64,000 nt of DNA from Elymus sibiricus (GCA_039707655.1 CM077666.1:283701166-283765165), one strand, 5' to 3'. Shown: positions 21,963 to 32,807, counted from the first letter of the stretch. The notes: generated from the sequence alone by a model not told the origin. Numbers and translations are program-made.

Positions 21963-24603
21963 TCACTGACGACGTCTGCCATGGCGCTCAGGCTGTGCAT
22001 CAGGCGTCGACCATCCTAACCTGTGGGGTGGCCTAATGTTACGAGGAGGAAGCTCAGACTCACCCTGGTCATACTGTGTTTCCTGTGTGGGGCCTGGTGG
22101 AGGAGTGGAATACATGTTCATCCAGTGGGTGTGCTGCGACATGTGATCCTGTATGTTCTCCTCAGGATCTTGATCACTCCCCCACGTGGATCCGGATATG
22201 GATGCCTGATATCCGTAGGCTCCTGTAGGAGGGAACGTTTAGTCATGAAGAAATAGGTCGCCTCAATTCATATTGAAAACAATAAATATGAAGAGACATA
22301 CCAGCTGGCTCTGGCTGAAACACGAAGCTCGACGTGGGACCCTGCTGCTGTGGCTGTGGCTGAAACACGAAGCTCGACGTGGGACCCTGCTGCTGTGGCT
22401 GTGGCTGAAACACGAAGCTCGACGTGGGACCCCGGTGATGTGGGTGCTGCCACGTCGAACTGCCAGGTTGGTCAGGAGGGGGTGCCCTGGTCGTCGGTGT
22501 ATGTGCTAGACATGGACGTGGCTGATGTCGGTGCGTGGAGGGACGCGGCGGCTGCTGCTGCTGCTGCTGCTGAACAACGTCGCTTCTCCGGGTGCACGTG
22601 ATAGCCTCATAGATAGCTCGTATCTTGTTCTGTAGGCGTGTCACGAAGGGCTGGAGCACAGGCCGGTGCTGAAGAAGAGGTCCAGACGAGAGTGAACGTC
22701 CAAAGGTGGACACATCCTCGTAGAGTCCAAGTGTCAAGTCAGCCTGAAAATTGTCAGGACGATTATCAAGTATGCACGGCAAAGTACGTGATAACTAGAT
22801 GCATTACATAAAGAGTATATATCTTACCGCGTACTGCTTAGAGCCCAAAGTATCATAGCTCGGGTACATATCCGACGGACTAGGGTCAGGTATCTCATCT
22901 GGGTGAGAGTGATGAACGATGCGCAACCGTACCGCTGCAAGTAGCGATGGAATTCATCGAGATCAAAGTCGATATTCTCGTGCCACAGATTTGTGTTCGC
23001 AGTCTCCCATTCTATAACGTACGGCTGAAGCCTAACTAGCCACTCAGCAGCTGTCCTGTGAATCCCCTTCCGCGTGGTCCTAAAATTGTGGTGTGTGTTA
23101 AAAAATTAACTAATGCTTCAAATGGACAATTGTGAAAGACAATGCAACATTGAATAAGTAGACAGTACCTGTGGATGTGTCCTGGCACCGGGTTCTCTGT
23201 AGGGTGAGGGGCCTCTAACTGCTGAAGACCAAATTGCCTCATAACCCTCTGCTGGGACATCTCCTCGACGAAGACATCGAAGATGATCTTAGATTTCGTC
23301 ATCCAGTAATCACGATCTCTTGTGCATAGCTCAGACATACCGCCGGGGTATCTCGCCTCTATGGCTGCTTGATTGTAGAGCTACCAGATGACCCCAGTGT
23401 ACGCATCAAACTGCTCGTTCAATGTCGTGTATGCTCGCCTAGTCTGATCAGCAGCAAAGCGTCTCTGCGGAAAACAAAAGTTAGTTTCAGCCATAGTGTG
23501 CACAAATAAGATGCATTAAATTATAACACGAGACATACCGTGCAACGTGTCCAACACAGAGCGAAAGTAGGCATGTCGATGCCATCAGCATCAAACATGG
23601 CTTCCATAGGCTGATCAACACGTATGTCCGGTCGTCCTATAGAGAACCTCTCCCACGACCACAGCTGGAGAAATAGAGGGCATCCAAGAAGGGCTGCCGT
23701 GTCCGATATAAGATGGCAAGCGTTGCACATACCTCGGTATGTAGCCGCTAAGACCGCCGAACCCCAACTCCTCTGTGTGATCTGATCCAGAATCTCAGCG
23801 TTCGCGATCTCCAGTGCAATAGGGATGTAGCACGCGCTAATAGTGGTGACATGGTTCTCTGTGAACATCACCTTGCCGAGAAGCCACAGTAGGTATGCCT
23901 CCAGGCTGCGAGTGATCTGTGCATCATTCAACGGCTGCTGGAACTTCTGTATCTGTATTGAGCAAAGAGAAAGTAAGTATTAGTAAACAGTGAAGGTATC
24001 TTCTGTAAAACCATATGCATGACAACTGAAAGATATGAGGTAGGGGAACTAACCTGGAAACGGAGCAACCAATCATACTTAGGTCCATGACGCTCCGATG
24101 TCAGAGCCGGAGCACCGGGAAAAACAGCACCGAAACGTTGTGCCATATCTAGCTGCCAACCAGCCGGTGCCTCCAACGGTCCTATGGCATGACCTGCCAA
24201 CGGTAGTCCCAGCAAAAGTGACACGTCCTCCAGAGTAGGAGTCATCTCTCCCCAGCGGAAGTGAAACGTGTGGGTCTCAGGCCTCCAACAGTCCACTAAG
24301 CAGGTGAGCAAAGAGGAGTCGATGGCGAGGCGTTTGCATCCTTCCGTCTTCTCAACTAGACGCGCGAAAGGTAAAAGGCCGGCCCATTTGAGTCTGCATG
24401 TCAGAACAATTCAGTTAGTGTCTCCCATTAATATACATGCTTGAAGGAAATAAATAAAGCACGTACCGGTCAACCCATTGCGGGTGTATCTTCCAATATT
24501 CCTTAGAAGTGCGAGTGACCAGGGGCTCGAGCTTCTTATAAGAACATATCGCAGAACGATGCTTACTATCAATGTCCCACTTAAGCAACAACATTCCAGC
24601 CAT
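21963..24603 (-). pseudogene. MULE-borne plant mobile domain gene (MAIN / phosphatase-7-long-form-like), disrupted
   Basis: Seven exons can be read: 24603-24467, 24393-24054, 23952-23539, 23464-23169, 23079-22828, 22743-22302 and 22222-21963. All borders fit GT/AG. Exons 1-5 encode the plant mobile domain (PMD, PF10536), with FHFRWGEMTPTLEDVSLLLG in exon 2 and a C-terminal segment around LVRLQPYVIEWETANTNLW in exon 5. Exon 6 is Gln/Pro rich: a poly-Gln run near 22551-22571 and three 15-residue repeats around GPTSSFVFQPQPQQQ. The copy is broken by an in-frame TAG at 23383-23381 and a frameshift near 22940. PMD proteins occur as host genes (MAIN family, meristem maintenance and repeat silencing) and in transposons; the location shows this one belongs to the MULE. 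The start at 24603 follows the 30-bp tandem repeat, whose frame is open but clearly repeat-derived. Confidence 0.82.
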
Positions 24604-24611
24604 TCCTGCAC

Positions 24612-24895
24612 ATACAAATTTAGAACATAGTGCCACACTTAATACAAATTTAGAACATAGTGCCACACTTAATACAAATTTAGAATATAGTGCCACACTT
24701 AATACAAATTTAGAACATAGTGCCACACTTAATACAAATTTAGAATATAGTGCCACACTTAATACAAATTTAGAACATAGTGCCACACTTAATACAAATT
24801 TAAAACATAGTGCCACACTTAATACAAATTTAAAACATAGTACCACACTTAATACAAATTTAGAACATAGTGCCACACTTAATACAAATTTCAAC
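24612..24895. repeat. 30-bp minisatellite, about 9.5 copies
   Basis: Unit TGCCACACTTAATACAAATT plus TAGAACATAG, with one-base variants (GAATATAG, AAAACATAG, TACCACAC). Because 30 is a multiple of three it stays open in frames on both strands, which makes false ORFs. It sits between the transposase stop and the mobile-domain ATG, so it may form the promoter or 5' leader of the latter. Confidence 0.95.
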
Positions 24896-24900
24896 GCAGC

Positions 24901-27674
24901 CTAGCTTCTTCCTCTCCCTCTTACTCCTCTTCCTCCTCTCCCTCCTCTTCGTCCCCGGTTGCCTCGTCCACGCCCAATGACGAAAGTGGGACAATTAGTG
25001 TCCCTATGGCCAAATTCATTGCATAAAATGCATTGCATAGTGGGGCCTCCCGCTTCAGATTCATCCATATCATTCCGAATGCGCCTACACTGTCGTCTAC
25101 CTCTACTTGTACGCATATTCTCTGGGTCTGGAATGTAACGCCTTTCAGCAGGGTTGACGGTGTTGAAATTACCCATTGATCGAAATCCCAGCAACTCACC
25201 TGTCCAGGTATTGAGGACAGACTCTTTCAGATAAAATGGAGACACGAACGATACTGCGTCCATTCCTAGCTGCCCGCAAGTAGCAAGTACATGTGAGCAA
25301 GGTAGGTGAAGCAACTTCGGTTTGTTGCACGTGCACTCACACGTTGGCAGGCTTCATTTCCAATTTTCACCTCATGCATCCTCAACTCATTTGCACATCC
25401 GAATTTGTTGTTAGCTAAGCGGACCTCAAACCTTCTTTCTTGATTACCGATGGCGACTACAGTGTGTGACCTAGTTTTTCCATCTTTTGGTGCATGTACT
25501 TCATGACTCTTTCACAGTAACGTGTGTTCGGGTTGTTCAAGATATGCTGCTCTGCTTTTTGACGTCTATCTCTGAAATATTTCACGGTGCCATAGAAAAT
25601 ACCCTCAACGATGGCTGTAAGTGGTAATGTCCAGTTTCCTCTGAGGACAAAGTTGTATGTTTCTGCAAGGTTGGTAGTCATGACACCGTACCTTGCTCCA
25701 TGTGTGTCATGCAGCAAAGACCACCTCTCCAGAGGCTCATGCTCTATCCACTGCTCGAAGGTTTTAATCGACCTCCCCAGCCTTCTCCTAGTACCAGGTG
25801 GGTCAAATCCTGGCAAGTCACATAGCCCAACAGGCTCCTCCTCCACGGCCGCTGTTCCTGTTGCTAACTGTGCAGCTACTGCTTCAACATGTGCCCTCAC
25901 CGCTGCATCTCTTGCAGCTTTCCTGTCCCTAACGTGTCTCTGCGTGCACACATTAAGTCTGTCACGTATCAAATTGTACTTCCATAGTTGGTTCTGCTTG
26001 CAGAGTTTTTTGAATAGATTCATCAGGCTCTTATTTCTGAACTGCGAGAAGAAATTAGCCCCCAGATGGCGCATGCACCAACGGCTCTGCAAGTCGTGCC
26101 ATGGAGTTTGTTCCTCAGGGCCAGGGTGTCAGTGTCTTTATCGCACTGAGTATACCTGCATGCCTGTCATGAAGGATGCACACATTGGGCTTATCCTTCA
26201 CAACTGATATTTTCAGTTGCCTGAAGAACCATGTCCAACTTCCAATGTTCTCACTCTCAACAAAAGCAAATGCGAGTGGGACTACTTGATTTTGGCCGTC
26301 TTGACCAATGGCTGTCAGGATCTAACCCTTGTACTTGCCAGTGAGAAAAGTGCCATCTACACATATCACCGGTCGGCAATGCCTGAAAGCTTCGATGCAT
26401 ACACCGAAAGAGAAGAACAGTCGATGCAGCACCCTCACAGTTGGGAACTCTGGCATGAAGAGGTCTTGGATATCGACATAGGTGCCAGGATTCCGCTGTT
26501 GCAGTGTGTGGAGGAGCCGGACAACAGAGTCATATGCATCGAAATAAGAACCAAATCTCCTCTGAAGGGTTGTATGCTTAGCCCTCCAAGCCTTTCCATA
26601 AGAAATTCTGTACTTGAACCTGACGAAGACTTTTGTCTAGATTGCCTTCACTTCCATCGCTTTGCTCTCCACTATCTCGCTGTAAAACAACCTCGCAATA
26701 AGCGTGGATGAAAGGTTGGGATGATCTTGAGGGATGCAGGGAATAAGACAAGTGTGATGAACTAAGTCACTGATCACCCAACTTGTGCCATACTTAGGGA
26801 GATAGCCGTGCACCCTGGCAGGACAACCTGCATTCTTGCATACCATTGTCAAGTATTTCTGACTGGACACCTCAGCTATGAAAACCCTTTGCGTGGACAT
26901 TGCCCAATTTATTATTGCGTCCTTCAGAGCTTCTTTGTTGGGATACAGAGCACCCGTCGCAATGTTGTTCTGGTGATATTGCCAGGCAGAATCATGCCCA
27001 TCGTTCACGGTCATTGCAGATGAGAAGTCATGATTCCATGATGCAGGATTCGGGACCTCCTCTGCATTTTCTTCTTCATCCGACTCGTCAGAATCATCGG
27101 CATGACCACGGTCAATATCGGTGTCTTCTTCTTCCATCAGGTTCTGCATGTGCCCATCTACCTCGTCAGCGTCCGCCTCGCCACTATAAGCCTCGCCACT
27201 GTAATAACCATTGTCATTTCCTCCTTCTGCCTGACTACTCTGCCCTGGTTCATAACCATCATCTCCAGCATTTGACTGCATCCCTTCACTGCTCTGGCCA
27301 AGATCGTAGCCACCCTTGCCTTCATGTGCAGTGACCTCCTTCACGACGGGAAGCACTAAGGCAACGGGATTGCATCCCCTGCGTTCACAACCTTGTAACC
27401 AGCGCAGCCACTGGGAGTCTCGCTCTATTGGCCTCAAATAAAAGTAAATGATTGAACTTGACTGTGTCCACAATGCATGAACACCGACGGTGTGTGTTTC
27501 AGTATTAAGCCCTAAACTTGTTGTCACCCATTCTTTCAACTGACTGACTGACCATGTTCGAGGGGCGGTCAGTGGCACCTCTATGTAATCAAATTCACTC
27601 AGATCAGCTCCCGTCTCAGTTGTTTGGACAGTACCAGAACCGTAGTAAAATACGAACTTCACTACATCAGACAT
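24901..27674 (-). pseudogene. Mutator-like transposase, decayed
   Basis: Starts with MSDVVKFVFYYG at 27674 and ends at 24901. In order: an N-terminal domain of unknown role, an acidic stretch (near 27060-27250), a MuDR-type DNA-binding domain (about 26750-26980, with a CKNAGCPARVHG zinc-binding pattern), and the MULE DDE core with CVDGTFLTGKYKG (first Asp codon 26355-26357), LHDRHAG (second Asp near 26167) and NLAETYNFVLRG (Glu codon at 25661-25663). A SWIM zinc finger (CxC...CSH, about 25290-25350) and a zinc knuckle CILCNEFGHRDTNC follow. It would cut and join the element ends in the nucleus. This copy has in-frame TAGs at 26639-26637 and 26324-26322, a frameshift near 26115, and two shifts between 25460 and 25330. 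It is therefore a pseudogene, although all catalytic motifs can still be read. Confidence 0.85.
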
Positions 27675-27699
27675 CTCGGCTCACCTAAATTTTTTTCAA

Positions 27700-28280
27700 C
27701 AATGAAAGACAACTATTAAGCATCATGACAAACTAAATATATTAGCACTCCTAACAACTACAAATATTCACACACATAAAAATTTGAACTCTAAATATAT
27801 TAAGGATATTACCCGACCAACTACAAATATTTGACACAACTAAATATTACCGGAGCAACTAAATATTACCGAAGCAACTACAAATACTGACATCTAAATA
27901 TTACCCTTGTATACTGACATCTAAATATTACCGAACCAACTACAAATATTGACAGAACTAAATATTTGACATCTAAATATATTACGGATATTATCGAAGC
28001 TACTACAAATACTGACATCTAAATATTACCGGAGCAACTACAAATATTGACAGAACTAAATATTTGACATCTAAATATATTACGGATATTACCGGAGCAA
28101 CTACAAATACTGACATCTAAATATTACCGGAGCAACTAAAAATATTCACACAACTAAATATTTGACAACTAAATATATTACGGATACTACCGGAGCAAAT
28201 AAAAATATCCGCACACCTAATATATTTTACATCCAAACATACTACCGAATACTACCACCGGAGCAACTACGACAGGTAAA
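27700..28280. repeat. Imperfect AT-rich tandem repeats upstream of the transposase
   Basis: Irregular repeats built from ACTAAATATTACCGGAGCAA, CTACAAATATTGACA and CATCTAAATATATTACGGAT, with periods of roughly 45-80 bp. They lie 5' of the transposase ATG and may be its promoter region. Confidence 0.75.
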
Positions 28281-28709
28281 ATGTATGTTGAATTATACCC
28301 TTGAAGCGTGCGAAGCAACGACGAACGGCGGACTTCAATCACCGGAACCGGAGCCGGAAACTCCACCACAACGCCGGAGCTTCACCTCCACCACCTCCAC
28401 CACACTGCCCGAGCTTCACCACCGCCACCTCCACCTTCACCGCCACCACAACCTCCTCCAATGTGCTAAAAAAAAGCTCCAAAAAAATGCTCACCACGAC
28501 CACCACGAGCTATCCCATCAGTAGATCGAGGTTTCCCTTGCCTCCCCCAACTATCTACAATGCATCCACGGTGGCAAATCGGCAAAACAATGGCTGATTT
28601 TGGTGTATAAATGAGAGAGTTTTCGACTGGAGAAGAGATGAACAGCAACCAAAAACGAGCCAGAGGAAGAAGAGAAGGGAAGGAAGGAAGAAAAGGGATC
28701 GGGCGGGGC

Positions 28710-28960
28710 TGGCCACCCTGTCGGCCTGCAGTAAGCCGATCGGCCTGCGGGTGGCCGACAGGGCTGTCGGCTGGGCCCCAGCCACCGACGGGGAGCGGGG
28801 TGACGTGGGCTGGCCACTACTCGGCTGGCACGTAGCCGATAGGCGACTTGTCGGCCAGCGATAGGCCGATGGGCTCTAATCGGCCTACAGTAGGCCGAAA
28901 GGGCTCTAATCGGCCTGCAGTAAGCCGACTGGCTCCTGTCGGCCTGCAGTAAGCCGACGC
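28710..28960. repeat. Right subterminal array of TCGGC/GCCGA motifs
   Basis: Repeated GTCGGCCTGCAGTAAGCCGA-type palindromes. They are the counterpart of 20607-20815 in reverse complement, with the outer 80-100 bp closely matching. Confidence 0.75.
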
Positions 28961-29040
28961 TGTATTATTTAAAAAAAATAAAAACGACGTAATATTTCTG
29001 AAATTTAATAAAAAAAGTGTATTATTTAAAAAAAATTAGC
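28961..29040. repeat. Right terminal inverted repeat of the MULE
   Basis: A-rich, inverted match to 20527-20606. It ends TTAGC just before the taaactgcc duplication. Confidence 0.9.
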
Positions 29041-29224
29041 TAAACTGCCTAGCCTTCCTCTTGCCTTTGCCTGACCCGACTCTATCTCCCACATCTCAAA
29101 AAAAAAAAAAAAAAAAAAAAAACTCTAAATCCCAACATTTCCCCTCTTCCAAACCCTCGCGTCGTCCCCCATCTAAAACCCCAGCGAGCGACGCAGGAGG
29201 AAACCCCACCCCCACGTCTCCGCC

Positions 29225-30973
29225 ATGGACGCCACCCCCGTCGCCACACGCCTCCGCCGCTCCACCCCCGAGCACGACGCCTACACCGTCTGCGTCGCCA
29301 GCCGCCCCCTCGCCGCCCTCGCCACCGCCCGTCCGGCCGACGCGCGCCGCTGGATCTACACCACCCGCTGGCTCCACCAGGCCCTCCTCCGCTCCGGCCG
29401 CCTCGTCGTCGGCCTCGGCGTCCAGTGGACCCCCGTCCGCGCCCGCGGGGAAGGGCCGCAGACGCCGCCGCCGGCCACCCTGCAGCTCTGCGCGGGCCAC
29501 CGCTGCCTCGTCTTCCACCTCGCCCACGTCGACGCCGAAGCCGTCCCCACCGCGCTCTATCGCTTCCTCGCCGACCCGCGCGTCGTCTTCGTGGGCTACG
29601 GCTCCTCGTACGACCGCCGGATGCTGTGGGATCACTACGGCCTGGACGTCGCGTCCGCGTGCGACCTGCGCACGCTCACCGGCATGGGGAACGCCTCCGT
29701 CGAGCTAATGGCGCAGCGCTTCCTCGGATACCGTGGGATCAGCAAGCCCAGGGACGTGGCCATGAGCGCGTGGAACGCTCCCAGGCTCTCCGTCGAGCAG
29801 GTGGAGTACGCCTGCGTCGACGCCTACCTCGCCTTCCGCCTCGGCCTCCTCCTCTGCCCCGGCGGCTACCAGCCCGTACAGCGCGCCCCTCCACCCGCCC
29901 CACGCGCTCCCGTGATCGCCCACGCGCCTCCTCCCGCCCCCGTGTTCCTCGAGCTCCACCGCCCGCCGGGTCCTGCTCTGGTGCGCCCCCGCGCACCACC
30001 TCCCGCCCCACGTGCTCCGGTGCGCCCCCGCGCGCCTCCTGCCGCACCGCGCGCCATCATGATCCCGCGCGCTCCGCCTCCCGCCCCACGCGCTCCGGTG
30101 CGCCCCCGCGCGCCTCCTCTCGCACCGCGCGCCCTCATGATTCCGCGCGCTCCGCCTCCCGCTCCACGCGCTCCGGTGACCCCGTGCGCGCCGTCTCCCA
30201 CCCGACGCACAGCCGGGAACCCCCACTCTCCCGAGCCGCACCGGGCGTTGGCGCCGACGGCGGTGGCTGTGGACACAGCCGAGAGCAGCAGCAAGGTCGC
30301 GGCCCTCCCCGGATTCACTGGATCGGACACGGACACGGACACGGAGGAGGAGGAGCTCGGCGGCCTCAGTTTGGTCCGTTCGAACTACGCTTCTGACGAC
30401 GACGACGACGATCTCTCTTCAGATGGGTACGAGCTCGTGGTACGTGGAGCTGTCACCGACGAGGATGAGGAAGAGGAGGATGTCTACGACTATGTCGCCA
30501 GGACCGGACTTCTCAGTGACGGTGACTACATCGTCGGGGCCGGAATTCAGAGCGACGATGACGAGGAGGATGGCTACGAAGGCTACGTCGTCGGCACCGG
30601 ATCTCTCAATGCCCAAGACGACGGGGAGCAGGGCTACGCCTACAAGGAGCACGCCGTGATTGGAATTCTCACCGTCGAGGACCACGTCGAGGAAGGTTAC
30701 AAGGAGTACACCGGCATCCTCACCGTTGGCAACGAGGCGGCGGCTTACGAGGATGAAGTGTTCGTCAGCAACGGACATGCCACGGTTGTCGAGGTGGAGG
30801 AAAGTGGCCTGCAGCTGGATGTTTACCAAGAACCACCGGAGTGCTACGACAACAGCATCGAGGCGTTCCAGGGCGGCGATGATGGGTATGGCCAGGACGA
30901 CGGCGGCGACTGGTATGATCAGGTGGGTGACGGGTATGTGCAGGATGATGATAGCTATGATGCGTTCTTCTAG
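29225..30973 (+). CDS. WRN-exonuclease-like (RNase D fold) protein lacking two catalytic acids, 582 aa
   Basis: Single exon, very GC-rich at its 5' end, as in many grass genes. Residues about 20-215 match the plant 3'-5' exonuclease family related to the Werner exonuclease. Motif II region VVFVGYGSSYDRRML keeps its Asp (D130) and motif III YACVDAYLAF keeps Tyr195 and Asp199. Motif I reads VVGLGVQW at 61-68, where active members have Asp and Glu (as in VGLDVEW); here they are Gly65 and Gln67. Catalysis by the two-metal mechanism is therefore unlikely, although nucleic acid binding may remain. Residues about 215-335 are Pro/Arg/Ala repeats (units like RAPPPAPRAPV), and about 350-582 is very acidic with repeats of the DDDEEDGYEGYVVGTG type. 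It probably acts in nucleus or cytosol, since no signal or membrane segment is seen. The leader contains a 25-A run, and the MULE lies about 180 bp upstream. No nonsense codon is present. Confidence 0.85.
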   Translation: MDATPVATRLRRSTPEHDAYTVCVASRPLAALATARPADARRWIYTTRWLHQALLRSGRLVVGLGVQWTPVRARGEGPQTPPPATLQLCAGHRCLVFHLAHVDAEAVPTALYRFLADPRVVFVGYGSSYDRRMLWDHYGLDVASACDLRTLTGMGNASVELMAQRFLGYRGISKPRDVAMSAWNAPRLSVEQVEYACVDAYLAFRLGLLLCPGGYQPVQRAPPPAPRAPVIAHAPPPAPVFLELHRPPGPALVRPRAPPPAPRAPVRPRAPPAAPRAIMIPRAPPPAPRAPVRPRAPPLAPRALMIPRAPPPAPRAPVTPCAPSPTRRTAGNPHSPEPHRALAPTAVAVDTAESSSKVAALPGFTGSDTDTDTEEEELGGLSLVRSNYASDDDDDDLSSDGYELVVRGAVTDEDEEEEDVYDYVARTGLLSDGDYIVGAGIQSDDDEEDGYEGYVVGTGSLNAQDDGEQGYAYKEHAVIGILTVEDHVEEGYKEYTGILTVGNEAAAYEDEVFVSNGHATVVEVEESGLQLDVYQEPPECYDNSIEAFQGGDDGYGQDDGGDWYDQVGDGYVQDDDSYDAFF

Positions 30974-32088
30974 TTGCTTTGATTCCATGTCGATCGAACG
31001 ATCATTCCGCTGTTTTGGAAGGAACTATAGTTGAAGTTTGTGCCGGACCGAGTTTGCTTAATTTACAAATTCCGCATCGAAGCCTGATTAAATTCTAGGC
31101 GATCTTGGTTATCGTTGTTATCCATACCCTCTGTTTAGTTCGTAGCACCAGTTAATTACCAGGTTATCTGTTCTTGGATGAAATTCTGCTGTGAAGTTGG
31201 GATAATTATGAGCTTGGGTTAGTTTTCGTTCAGCTCAGCGATGGCATTTCAGTTTGGTGGTGGCATTTCATTTCTCATGTATACTTAATTTGCACGTTGG
31301 CTATCAGTTGCTTGAGCACTTAATTTGCATGCAATGTTGATTGATCCCTGCATCTTTGGGGGTTGACTGATACAGTTTGCATTTTGCCGTTCCTTTGACG
31401 CAACAGAGAAGATGTTGAAGATAATCTACTACAGAGTAGTGCTTAATTAATATGGACTCTCCGAGTCCATATTAATTGACGCTGCTTTAGTACAATTTTA
31501 GTGGATCGGATGGAGTCTTTTTTTTTGTGCTCAGCAAATCCGTCGGTATAAGAAGCAGTCATGTTCACACACACACATGCAATCCGAGAAAGCATGAGCA
31601 GTGGTCGGAGACCATCTAACAACAGCAAATCTACGACAAAGATGTCACTCTTGTGACTCAAAGAATGTCCACCAAACTAATGGTAGAACACACGATGGTG
31701 TAAAACAAGTAATACAAAAGCTCTTGTGCTTGTTTGATCACATGTTTAGCTCTGGTGCAATGAATCTATTTTGTCTTTATGCCTAACTTATATCATTGCA
31801 CATGTCTATTGATATAGGGGGAGCTCCTTTGTTATGCGTATGTTGCATTCCAAGTATATTTGAATATATGCACATATTAAGGGGGAGATCCTTGTATTAG
31901 GATTCTCTCCCAATGCATCGTCTCTTAGCACGTTATCATAGAAGGTATATAAACTTAATAGACAACTACCACAATGCATTGTTTCTTAGGTTTGTATCTA
32001 AAATTAATGATTTGAGGCTCATGCATACATGTGATTGGCCCAACAACTTTTTTCCTATGGCCACGTGCAAGGGTTGTATGTTAGCCAA
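30974..32088. other. 3' region of the exonuclease-like gene and intergenic DNA
   Basis: The first few hundred bases probably hold the 3' UTR. 31445-31477 is a perfect hairpin (separate entry). Around 31810-31900 there are GGGGGAG tracts (near 31817 and 31881) like those before LTRs of Copia elements, but no LTR could be delimited. Confidence 0.4.
31445..31477. repeat. Perfect inverted repeat, 15-bp arms, 3-base loop
   Basis: AATTAATATGGACTC, loop TCC, then its exact reverse complement. It could be a hairpin in a 3' transcript, a transcription-factor site or a MITE remnant. No use is known to me. Confidence 0.85.
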
Positions 32089-32347
32089 GGCTTGTCACAA
32101 TGAAAGTATCATAGTTAGTATTATGCATGACAACTAGGCATTTTTGCTGAGGTGGGACACAATTAAATGAGGAAAGAGAGGATTGAGTATCATGATATGA
32201 TACCGTATCATATTAAATGATGTACTAGTTTGTGTCATGCATGACAATAAATGAGGTCTCTATGATACCAAACTATGATACTATGCATTGTGGAGGTAGT
32301 ATTATACACTAGTATCATGTATATGATACGTCCCATTGTGACCAGCC
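32089..32347. mobile_element. MITE with GGCTKGTCACAATG ends
   Basis: The ends are inverted repeats (GGCTTGTCACAATG at left; GGCTGGTCACAATG in reverse complement at right). They are flanked by an imperfect 8-bp repeat (ttagccaa / taagctac). The interior is rich in GTATCATG-type short palindromes. A related but truncated copy lies at 37408-37570 in the opposite direction. It is either hAT-like or Mutator-like; the imperfect duplication does not decide. Confidence 0.6.
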
Positions 32348-32723
32348 TAAGCTACAATCGCCATCTCTCTTTTCATTAACTACTATGCCACATCAGCAAA
32401 ATACCTATGAAACTGTGCTAAGAAACTTGCATGGGGAGAACCCTAGGTGTATCATATACTAGTATCATGCATATGATACTAGTGTATGATACTACTTCCG
32501 TAATGCATAATATCATAAGTTAGTACCCCCTCCGTTTTTATTTACTCCGCATATTAGCTTTGGTCAAAGTCAAACTTTGTAAACTTTGACAAAGTTTATA
32601 GACAAAAATATTAACGTATACATGTAATGCCCCGGACACACCCGCCGGTGGTCGTTACTCCTGGCGGGATCTAGACTGGTCCCACAGATCAATACTTGTC
32701 TTTTCTGCGCACTTTGTCCTCAC

Positions 32724-32807
32724 TCGTGCACACCCGGGACCAACTTCCCGGTCGGTCACCCATCCTGAAATTACTCCAATCTGAGCACGCTTAACTTGGG
32801 AGTTCTT
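32724..32807 (-). other. 5S rRNA-like segment in left Cassandra LTR
   Basis: Resembles the internal control region of plant 5S rRNA genes (A box and C box) and may recruit RNA polymerase III, as described for Cassandra. It is not a true 5S gene: its ends belong to the LTR. Confidence 0.85.

Larger units (their letters stand above)
20527..29040 (-). mobile_element. Mutator-like DNA transposon (MULE), 8514 bp, three genes
   Basis: The ends are inverted repeats: both read GCTA, a T-run, then AAATAATACAC, another T-run, and ATTAAATTTCAG going inward. The similarity continues for about 150-190 bp including GGCTTACTGCAGGCCGAC. A 9-bp target duplication, taaactgcc, lies at 20518-20526 and 29041-29049, as expected for MULEs. 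Inside are a transposase (27674-24901, minus, decayed), a plant mobile domain gene (24603-21963, minus, decayed) and a small intact gene on the plus strand (21298-21693). The plant mobile domain is known from both Gypsy elements and MULEs. This copy is probably no longer autonomous. Confidence 0.93.

Noticed and set aside
22243..22782. Proline/glutamine-rich protein as a stand-alone gene
   Set aside because: It is exon 6 of the mobile-domain gene, with in-frame splice sites on both sides.
24415..24904. Long hydrophobic repeat ORFs on both strands
   Set aside because: They are translations of the 30-bp minisatellite, whose length keeps all frames open.
29061..30396. Long ORFs in other frames over the exonuclease-like gene
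   Set aside because: Shadow frames caused by very high GC. Only the 29225 frame has family motifs.
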